DNA from: Flavobacteriales bacterium UBA7382
GTDB lineage: Bacteria; Bacteroidota; Bacteroidia; Flavobacteriales_D; Sanyastnellaceae
Assembly: GCA_002469765.1 (NCBI GenBank)
Contig: DKNS01000018.1
Location: forward strand, 1-19,927
Reading direction: 5' to 3'
Length of the DNA: 19,927 nt
How positions within the stretch are numbered: the stretch's first letter is position 1; every line of letters starts with the position of its first letter. Both the position numbers and the translations under genes were made by a program. This document shows positions 1 to 5,425 of this stretch, piece after piece. The notes beneath the pieces were generated by a model that saw nothing but the letters and a program-made list of their open reading frames with translations, was not told where the DNA came from and searched no databases.

Positions 1-96
1 CCACTCACTTTGGATGAGGTAAACGGCCAACATCAGGACAAACGAACCCAAGGCAGCGTACACACCATAGGGCGCAGCGACGGAGATTTTGTTCAT
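1..96 (-). CDS. N-terminus of an unidentified small membrane protein (partial)
   Basis: Read on the minus strand, an ATG at 94-96 opens 32 codons that run off the window edge without a stop. The peptide starts MNKISVAAPYGVYAALG and then continues into a hydrophobic stretch (about residues 12-28) that looks like a first transmembrane helix or uncleaved signal anchor, followed by QSEW. The start lies 30 bp from the -7 element of the SRP RNA gene, which is transcribed the other way, so the two share a divergent intergenic region. Small multi-pass proteins of unknown function such as DUF4199 begin in a similar way in Bacteroidota, but 32 residues are too few to assign a family. The coding call rests on the open frame and the hydrophobic profile only. 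Confidence 0.5.
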   Translation of the reverse strand, partial: MNKISVAAPYGVYAALGSFVLMLAVYLIQSEW

Positions 97-125
97 GAAG
101 CGCAATGTACGGACAGCCTGTGCTC

Positions 126-133
126 TATCTTTG
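126..133 (+). promoter_or_regulatory. -7 promoter element of the SRP RNA gene
   Basis: TATCTTTG is an exact match to the Bacteroidota primary sigma -7 consensus TAnnTTTG. It ends five bases before the GGGG at 138 where the folded SRP RNA begins, which is the expected spacing to a transcription start. No convincing TTG-type -33 element is seen at the usual distance upstream. Confidence 0.75.
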
Positions 134-135
134 CC

Positions 136-240
136 ACGGGGCAAGTCTCTTGCGACCAGCTCCCGCAGAATCCCCCAGGGCCGGAAGGCAGCAAGGGTAT
201 GCGGTTGTAGCGGTGCGACAAGAATCGCTTGCCCTTTTTT
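136..240 (+). ncRNA. ffs: Small bacterial signal recognition particle RNA (4.5S-type)
   Basis: This is the RNA of the signal recognition particle, which binds Ffh and targets nascent membrane proteins to FtsY and the translocon. The diagnostic part is at 176-197: a GGAA tetraloop closed by GCC/GGC, followed by the asymmetric AGCA loop, as in helix 8 of 4.5S RNA, where the Ffh M domain binds. The remaining sequence folds into one long hairpin. GGGCAAG (139-145) pairs with CTTGCCC (228-234), TCTTG with CAAGA, and CCGCA (163-167) with TGCGG (200-204). The terminal stem runs straight into TTTTTT (235-240), so it doubles as an intrinsic terminator. A perfect -7 element lies just upstream. Short reading frames across this stretch are not genes. 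The ends are approximate to a few bases. Confidence 0.92.
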
Positions 241-271
241 CATGCCCTCACGTCGCCCGTTCGACCTGCTA

Positions 272-279
272 TACATTCG
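272..279 (+). promoter_or_regulatory. Possible -7 element for accC
   Basis: TACATTCG matches TAnnTTTG with one mismatch and lies 18 bases before the accC start codon, downstream of the SRP RNA terminator. A promoter is needed here because the terminator closes the preceding transcript. The match is imperfect and no good -33 element accompanies it. Confidence 0.35.
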
Positions 280-297
280 CTGAGAATCTGACGAACC

Positions 298-1800
298 ATG
301 AGCCAAGAGATCCGTCCAATCACCAAAATTTTGGTGGCCAACCGAGGAGAAATTGCGTTGCGTGTGATGCGCACAGCGCGAGAGATGGGATTGGCAACCG
401 TGGCGGTGCACAGCGAGGCAGACGCCCACGCGCCCTTCGTGCACGCCGCTGACGAAGCGGTGTGCGTGGGACCGGCGCCATCCAACGAAAGTTACTTGGT
501 GATTGAGCACATTGTTCAGGCCGCCTTGGACACCGGGGCAGATGCCATTCATCCCGGCTACGGCTTCTTGAGCGAAAACTCCGCCTTCGCGGAGGCCGTG
601 GAAGCTGCAGGCATCCGGTTCATCGGCCCCCACCCGCACGCCATCCAAGTCATGGGCTCCAAGTTGGCTGCGAAGGATGCGGTGGCACAACGCAACATCC
701 CCATGGTTCCTGGCACCGAAGGCGCCGTATCCGACCCTGCAGATGCCAAGCGCGAAGCCGAACGAATCGGCTTTCCTCTCTTGATCAAGGCGAGCGCAGG
801 TGGTGGCGGGAAAGGCATGCGAGCAGTGCACGACCCTGCGTTGCTTGAAGAAGAACTCCAGCGCGCCATCTCTGAAGCGGAGCGGTCGTTTGGCGACGGC
901 GCCGTCTTCATTGAACGGCTTGTCCAGCAGCCCCGACACATTGAGATTCAAGTGCTTTGTGACATGCATGGCAACGCAGTGCATCTGTTTGAGCGCGAAT
1001 GCAGCATCCAGCGTCGGCACCAAAAAGTGGTGGAGGAAGCTCCCTCTGCCTTGCTTGATGACGACCTTCGCAAAGCCATGGGCCAGTGCGCCATCGAAGT
1101 GGCCCGATCGTGCTCCTATGTCGGGGCGGGCACAGTGGAATTCCTGGTCGATGCGTCTCGTGAGTTCTTTTTCTTGGAGATGAACACCCGCCTTCAAGTG
1201 GAGCACCCGGTGACCGAATTGATCACCGGTGTGGACTTGGTCAAAGAGCAAATCCGCATCGCCGAAGGTCACACCCTATCCTTCAAACAAGAGGACCTGA
1301 CCATCCAAGGTCACGCCTTGGAACTTCGTGTTTATGCCGAAGACGTTCCGGGGGGATTCTTGCCCAGCACGGGCACCTTGACCCGATATTCCCCACCATC
1401 AGGCCCAGGAATCCGGGTGGACGACGGGGTGGTTGAAGGCGGGGAAGTCAGCATGCATTACGACCCCATGCTTGCCAAGCTCTGCACGCACGGCCAGACG
1501 CGCGAGGCTGCCATTGAGCGCATGCTACGCGCAATCGAGGACTACGAGGTTCATGGGGTGGACACCACCTTGGATTTCGGCCATTTTGCGGTGAATCACG
1601 AAGCGTTTCGATCTGGACAATTCGACACCGGTTTTGTTGCCGAGCACTTCACACCTGAGAAGCTGACACGTCCGTGGCCATGCGACGACGACACTGCCGC
1701 AGAACTCATCTTGGGTGCTGTGGCTCGCGTCGGTGAATCTGAAAAACCTCGATTCGAGGAAACTTCAAATGTCGGCGCTTGGCGCCTTCGGGTACGCTGA
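298..1800 (+). CDS. accC: Biotin carboxylase subunit of an acetyl-/acyl-CoA carboxylase
   Basis: The enzyme carboxylates the biotin of a carrier protein using ATP and bicarbonate, the first half-reaction of acetyl-CoA or propionyl-CoA carboxylase. The 500 residues show the full biotin carboxylase architecture. The N-terminal domain starts KILVANRGEIALRV (10-23), with HPGYGFLSEN at 85-94. The ATP-grasp glycine loop is GGGGKGM (168-174), and ERECSIQRRHQKVVEEAP spans 232-249. EMNTRLQVEHPVTE (294-307) carries the metal and catalytic Glu/Arg residues. The C-terminal domain follows from about 340. No biotinyl-lysine carrier domain (AMKM) is present, so it is a stand-alone subunit. About 45 residues follow the conserved core, as in acyl-CoA carboxylase alpha-type subunits of Bacteroidota. 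Neither the carrier nor the carboxyltransferase gene is adjacent. The 3' end overlaps the convergent sirtuin gene by 36 bp. Its acyl-CoA preference cannot be told from sequence. Confidence 0.93.
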   Translation: MSQEIRPITKILVANRGEIALRVMRTAREMGLATVAVHSEADAHAPFVHAADEAVCVGPAPSNESYLVIEHIVQAALDTGADAIHPGYGFLSENSAFAEAVEAAGIRFIGPHPHAIQVMGSKLAAKDAVAQRNIPMVPGTEGAVSDPADAKREAERIGFPLLIKASAGGGGKGMRAVHDPALLEEELQRAISEAERSFGDGAVFIERLVQQPRHIEIQVLCDMHGNAVHLFERECSIQRRHQKVVEEAPSALLDDDLRKAMGQCAIEVARSCSYVGAGTVEFLVDASREFFFLEMNTRLQVEHPVTELITGVDLVKEQIRIAEGHTLSFKQEDLTIQGHALELRVYAEDVPGGFLPSTGTLTRYSPPSGPGIRVDDGVVEGGEVSMHYDPMLAKLCTHGQTREAAIERMLRAIEDYEVHGVDTTLDFGHFAVNHEAFRSGQFDTGFVAEHFTPEKLTRPWPCDDDTAAELILGAVARVGESEKPRFEETSNVGAWRLRVR

Positions 1801-2487
1801 AGCCCAACGCCGCTCCAACCGCGCAAGTCCTTCCACCGCACTCAAAGGCACAACCTCCACCTGTCCTCCTTCTTCAAGAGGGGAATGGGGGTCCACCACG
1901 ACAATGGGCACACCCGGTGGCGTCAGTCCCACCAATCCCGCGGCGGGATAGACTTGCAGAGAAGTCCCAACCACAAGGACCAAATCGGCTTTTTCCATGA
2001 TTTGAGCGGCCCTGCTGAAGGCAGGCACCTCTTCGCCAAACCATACGATGTGGGGCCTGAGCTGATGGCCATCCGGCCCCAGATCGCCAAGCGTCAACTC
2101 GGCGCCATCGAGCACGACAACGCACTGGGGGTCGACCGTCGACTGTGCTTTCCTGATTTCCCCGTGCAGATGGAGCACGCGATGGCTTCCCGCACGCTCG
2201 TGAAGGTCGTCCACATTTTGGGTCACAACATGCACGTCAAACATGTTCTCCAACCGGGCCAAAACCTTGTGACCTTCATTTGGTCGGGCGGCAAGGACTT
2301 GCCGACGTCGTTGGTTGTAAAACTCCAGCACCATGGCCGGATTGGCCACAAAGCCTTCTGGTGACGCCACATCCTCCACCCTGTGGCCCTCCCACAATCC
2401 ATCTGCGCCTCGAAACGTCGCAATGCCCGACTCCGAGCTCATGCCGGCACCGGTGAGGACCACAAGTTTGTGCATTCGATTTGCCAT
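1765..2487 (-). CDS. Sirtuin family NAD-dependent protein deacylase (class III / CobB-like)
   Basis: Sirtuins remove acyl groups from lysines, using NAD+ and releasing nicotinamide and O-acyl-ADP-ribose. Visible motifs are the Rossmann NAD loop GAGMSSESGIATFRGADG (13-30), TQNVDDLHERAG (89-100), HLHGE with the catalytic His108, HIVWFGE (146-152) and GTS (174-176). Tyr57 and Arg60 (FYNQR) match the YxxR pair that marks class III enzymes preferring succinyl or malonyl groups. The region that normally carries the four zinc cysteines (about 111-145) has only Cys122, so the zinc ribbon is absent. I recall this as common in Bacteroidota members of the family. The start at 2487 (MANRMHKL) was kept, but the ATG at 2475 (MHKLVV) is equally plausible. 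The gene diverges from the exonuclease gene and converges on accC. Confidence 0.88.
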   Translation of the reverse strand: MANRMHKLVVLTGAGMSSESGIATFRGADGLWEGHRVEDVASPEGFVANPAMVLEFYNQRRRQVLAARPNEGHKVLARLENMFDVHVVTQNVDDLHERAGSHRVLHLHGEIRKAQSTVDPQCVVVLDGAELTLGDLGPDGHQLRPHIVWFGEEVPAFSRAAQIMEKADLVLVVGTSLQVYPAAGLVGLTPPGVPIVVVDPHSPLEEGGQVEVVPLSAVEGLARLERRWASAYPKAPSADI

Positions 2488-2491
2488 GCCT

Positions 2492-2499
2492 GAAAGCTA
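2492..2499 (-). promoter_or_regulatory. Possible -7 element for the sirtuin gene
   Basis: On the minus strand the sequence is TAGCTTTC, one base off TAnnTTTG. It lies four bases upstream of the first sirtuin ATG and 16 bases before the second. If used, transcription would start at or next to the first ATG, which would favour the downstream start at 2475. There is one mismatch and no clear -33 element. Confidence 0.35.
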
Positions 2500-2526
2500 A
2501 GTGGCAATCCAGGACCAAGGCCGCCG

Positions 2527-2534
2527 TATCTTTC
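2527..2534 (+). promoter_or_regulatory. Possible -7 element for the exonuclease-ccm gene train
   Basis: TATCTTTC differs from the TAnnTTTG consensus only in the last base. It sits five bases before the ATG at 2540. A start point 5-7 bases downstream would give a leaderless or nearly leaderless message. This position is part of the reason for preferring ATG 2540 over the GTG at 2501, which would lie upstream of the promoter. Confidence 0.4.
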
Positions 2535-2539
2535 GGCGG

Positions 2540-3091
2540 ATGAGCGACAGGCAATTCATCGTGTACGACTTGGAGGCCACATGTTGGCGCAGTCGGAAAC
2601 CGCGAAAGGTGGAAATCATCGAGATTGGAGCCGTGAAGATGAACGAGCGCCTTGAAGTGGTTGACGATTTCTGCCAATTCGTGAGGCCCAAACTTCATCC
2701 TGACATCAGCCCCTTTTGCACCAAGTTGACGAGCATCGTTCAGGACGACATCGAGGATGCGCCGCTGTTCGACGAAGCCATCGACATGTTCGAGGATTGG
2801 GTGGGCTTCGACCAAACGCGCAGCATGCTCATGAGCTGGGGAGAATTTGACCGTCGCCAATTCATGAATGACGCCCAACTTCACAACATGGAGCTGCCTT
2901 GGTTAAAGTACTGGGCCTGTTTGCAGCGGCACTACAGTCGTTGGAAAGGTTCCAAAAATCAAATTGGCCTCAAGAATGCCTTGGAAATGGAAGGGCTCTC
3001 CTTCGACGGAACCCAACACCGGGCCATTGAAGATGCCCGAAACATGGGCCGCCTGTTCGCCAAAGTGGCCAAACCCCTCTCGATTGTTTGA
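2540..3091 (+). CDS. DEDDh 3'-5' exonuclease, ERI1/KapD-like
   Basis: This is a single-domain exonuclease of the DnaQ-like superfamily. Members hydrolyse 3' ends of RNA or DNA with two metal ions. All five DEDDh residues can be placed in the 183-residue protein: Asp10 and Glu12 in FIVYDLEATCW, Asp104 in SWGEFDRR, and His160 and Asp165 in HRAIEDARN. The DLEATCW motif, the SWGEFD motif and the spacing resemble the ERI1 / 3'hExo and KapD group more than the DNA polymerase epsilon subunit, so small structured RNA is a reasonable substrate guess. The ATG at 2540 was chosen because the conserved domain starts at once. The GTG at 2501 would add 13 residues without similarity to the fold. The stop codon is 5 bp before ccmB, so it is probably the first gene of the ccm operon. 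Confidence 0.85.
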   Translation: MSDRQFIVYDLEATCWRSRKPRKVEIIEIGAVKMNERLEVVDDFCQFVRPKLHPDISPFCTKLTSIVQDDIEDAPLFDEAIDMFEDWVGFDQTRSMLMSWGEFDRRQFMNDAQLHNMELPWLKYWACLQRHYSRWKGSKNQIGLKNALEMEGLSFDGTQHRAIEDARNMGRLFAKVAKPLSIV

Positions 3092-3096
3092 AGGCC

Positions 3097-3759
3097 ATGC
3101 GCGAGACTTGGCACCTGTTCACCTACCTGTGGCGTGCCGAACGCCGCTCCCAGCACGGATTGGTGGGACTCGCTCTGTTCGCCATTACGACCACATACGC
3201 CGCGTACCAAGTCGTTCGTGGTCGTCCTGACCCCACAACTTGGAATGCGCTGGCCTGGGTCATGCTCCTTTTCACGGCAGTCAATGGGGTCAGCAGGACA
3301 CTCGAAGAAGACCGGCCGGAAGTGCTGGCCTACTTGAAGACCGTTGTGAATCCGGTCCATTTTCTGGTGGCTCGCACGCTTCACAATTCTGCAGTGCTTT
3401 CCGGGTTGTCGTGCCTGCTGACTGCATTGATGGGGCTGCTGATGGGCTGGGGTACGTTGGACGGGCCTCGTCTGTGGGGATTCCTAGGCGGGATGGCCTT
3501 GACCTCATTGGCTCTCGGGACCACACTCACATTGATCGCGTTGATTGCCGCACGCGCAGGCGCCGGGTTTGGAATGACCGCGGTGCTCGGCTTGCCACTT
3601 GTGCTTCCTGTGGTCCTGGTTTCCACTTCTCTCGGAAGCGACCTCATGCATGGCGTGCTGGTGTCCGACACTTGGCACAATTTCGCATTTCTCGGGGCAC
3701 TGGCGACAGGTTCAGGGACACTCGGCGTCGTCCTCTTCCCGTACCTTTGGCGTGCGTGA
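3097..3759 (+). CDS. ccmB: Cytochrome c maturation protein CcmB (heme exporter permease)
   Basis: CcmB is the membrane permease of the CcmAB(C) ABC complex, which releases heme-loaded CcmE during cytochrome c maturation. The 220-residue protein has about six hydrophobic helices and no soluble domain, the normal CcmB size. Family-like features are the N-terminal amphipathic stretch before helix 1, NGVSRTLEEDRPEVLAYL (around 63-80) after helix 2, and the glycine/alanine-rich helices 4-5 with GLPLVLPVVLVST. The ATG at 3097 was preferred to the TTG at 3088, which would overlap the preceding stop. The gene ends in TGATG, overlapping the ccmC start by one base, so the two are translationally coupled. 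The partner ATPase gene ccmA is not in the window. The assignment rests on membrane profile, motifs and gene order. Confidence 0.88.
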   Translation: MRETWHLFTYLWRAERRSQHGLVGLALFAITTTYAAYQVVRGRPDPTTWNALAWVMLLFTAVNGVSRTLEEDRPEVLAYLKTVVNPVHFLVARTLHNSAVLSGLSCLLTALMGLLMGWGTLDGPRLWGFLGGMALTSLALGTTLTLIALIAARAGAGFGMTAVLGLPLVLPVVLVSTSLGSDLMHGVLVSDTWHNFAFLGALATGSGTLGVVLFPYLWRA

Positions 3760-5033
3760 TGAGCAAGCCCCTCACCCCTTCGTCTCCTGCCCTTGGGGTC
3801 CGATTGATTCGGGCCTTCGGCGTGGTTTTGTTGGGCTACGTCTTGGTCATGACGTTTTCAGTCCCTCTGGGTCCTGGAATCGTAGACGTTCGCGTCAGCC
3901 CAGGTGAAGAATCGGGAAGGAAAACGACTTTCAACCTGGACATCGAAGGCCACAACACGCACTTTACCGAAACATACCCGCTCGTGTTTTTGAAGCGGGG
4001 AGAACACTTCGTGGTGGTCCGCGACCTCGAGTCCCTCGACGACCAGCACTTGGCCGGCAGGGTTGCGCTGGACAAGTTCGTGCCCGCCCTGAGTTGGGAC
4101 GTCTTTGTGAACAGCCCTGTGGACGGCACCATGAGTTTCGCCAACGGATTCTTCGCCCAAGGATTGACCACCAGTGCCAAAGCCAAATCACCCGACAACA
4201 ACGCCGTCTTGAACCGGTTGTCCGACGCCGATTTGGGATTCCATTTCCCCTTTCAGCCCAACATCATGGAAACCATCCGCAATTTGATGTTGCACGTGCC
4301 GATGTGGTTCACCATGTTTTTGTTGATGGGCATCAGTTTCGCACAAAGCATCCGAAGCCTCGGAGCCAAGGGCACTTTGGAGCACGACATGAAGGCATTG
4401 GCGTCAGTGAAAACCGGAATGTGGTTTGGGGTGCTTGGGTTGTTGACCGGGTCCCTTTGGGCCAAATTCACGTGGGGCGCATGGTGGGTGGACGACCCTC
4501 AGCTCAACGGGGCGTTTGTCACGGTCATGGTGTACGCAGGATACCTGGTGCTCCGGAGCTCCGTGAAAGACGAAGCACTTCGCACCCGCTTGGCCGCGGT
4601 GTACAACCTGTTTGGCTTTTGCCTTTTGGTCGTGCTCCTGATGGTTCTTCCCCGGTTCACCGAAAGCCTGCACCCCGGCAAGGGAGGCAACCCCGCCTTC
4701 AGCAGCTACGACCTGGACAGCGCGCTCAGGGCGGTCTTCTACCCTGCCGTGTTGGGATGGATGATCCTCGGGACCTGGATGTACGCCAAAACCCTGCACC
4801 TCGAACGGATGCGTGCGACCTTGGCAGAATCTCGATTGCAACGCGCCACCAAGGCTGGATTGCCATTCGCCGCGTTGACCGCCTCGACCTGGTCTGACCC
4901 GTTGACGAACGACGGGAAGATGGGTGTCGTTGTGGGGGTGGCGATCATCATCGGACTCGGACTCGGAATCTGGAGCTTGGTTCATGCCCGTGAGTCGAAA
5001 GCGTTGAACCAAGAAAATGAACGCACCGCATGA
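3759..5033 (+). CDS. ccmC: CcmC heme-handling protein with extracytoplasmic insertion and fused CcmD-like tail
   Basis: CcmC binds heme on the outer face of the membrane and loads it onto CcmE. The core is clear: LHVPMW with His179, the tryptophan-rich WAKFTWGAWWVDDPQLN (234-250), and SLHPG with His305, the two His being the family heme ligands. Two additions make the protein 424 residues against the usual 220-250. First, about 120 residues (about 41-163) are inserted between helix 1 (16-36) and helix 2 (about 175-195). The insert is rich in alternating hydrophobic/polar stretches and looks like a beta-domain outside the membrane. Second, after the last CcmC helix (about 327-343) come a linker and NDGKMGVVVGVAIIIGLGLG (384-403), followed by charged residues, closely resembling the small single-helix CcmD of Bacteroidota. 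The ATG overlaps the ccmB stop (TGATG) and the stop overlaps ccmE (ATGA). Confidence 0.88.
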   Translation: MSKPLTPSSPALGVRLIRAFGVVLLGYVLVMTFSVPLGPGIVDVRVSPGEESGRKTTFNLDIEGHNTHFTETYPLVFLKRGEHFVVVRDLESLDDQHLAGRVALDKFVPALSWDVFVNSPVDGTMSFANGFFAQGLTTSAKAKSPDNNAVLNRLSDADLGFHFPFQPNIMETIRNLMLHVPMWFTMFLLMGISFAQSIRSLGAKGTLEHDMKALASVKTGMWFGVLGLLTGSLWAKFTWGAWWVDDPQLNGAFVTVMVYAGYLVLRSSVKDEALRTRLAAVYNLFGFCLLVVLLMVLPRFTESLHPGKGGNPAFSSYDLDSALRAVFYPAVLGWMILGTWMYAKTLHLERMRATLAESRLQRATKAGLPFAALTASTWSDPLTNDGKMGVVVGVAIIIGLGLGIWSLVHARESKALNQENERTA

Positions 5034-5425
5034 AGCGCACCCACATCGTTTTGTTGCTCCTTGTCGCCGGATTGATGGGCACGTTTGTGGCGTCAATCAC
5101 AAGCACCAGCCGTTCCGTGGGGTTTGCTGTGGCGTTTGCAGACCCTGGAACCGAGTACAAGGTCAGTGGGACCCTGATCACGGACATGCCTGTGGAATAC
5201 AACCCGCAACAGAACACCAACCTCACCAAGTTCCACATGCAAGACCGCGAAGGCGTGGTGCACGAGGTGTGGCTGGAAAAGGCCAAGCCCACTGGACTCG
5301 AACGCAGCGAAAGCATTGACCTTTACGGAAAAGCCAAAGGAGCGCACTTTCGGGCCACGGAGATGTTGATGAAGTGTCCTTCGAAGTACAACGAACAAAA
5401 CCACCTGGTGGAGGCTGACGCCTGA
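5030..5425 (+). CDS. ccmE: Heme chaperone CcmE, CxxxY variant
   Basis: CcmE carries heme covalently from CcmC to the ligase CcmF outside the cytoplasmic membrane. The 131-residue protein has an N-terminal membrane anchor (about 5-23) and then an OB-fold beta-barrel, with VSGTLITDMPVEYNP (45-59) and SIDLYGKAKGAHFRATEMLMK (95-115) recognisable. The heme attachment site, normally HxxxY, reads KCPSKYNEQ, so Cys116 replaces the His and Tyr120 is kept. The CxxxY form is known from a variant System I in archaea and some deltaproteobacteria, and I recall it in Bacteroidota too. The tail after the tyrosine is short (11 residues). The gene overlaps ccmC by four bases (ATGA) and ccmF by one (TGATG). Confidence 0.93.
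   Translation: MKRTHIVLLLLVAGLMGTFVASITSTSRSVGFAVAFADPGTEYKVSGTLITDMPVEYNPQQNTNLTKFHMQDREGVVHEVWLEKAKPTGLERSESIDLYGKAKGAHFRATEMLMKCPSKYNEQNHLVEADA

Noticed and set aside
3240..3758. Open frame leading into ccmC from inside ccmB
   Set aside because: It is a shifted-frame shadow of ccmB. The ATG at 3759, overlapping the ccmB stop, gives a start with a proper first helix.
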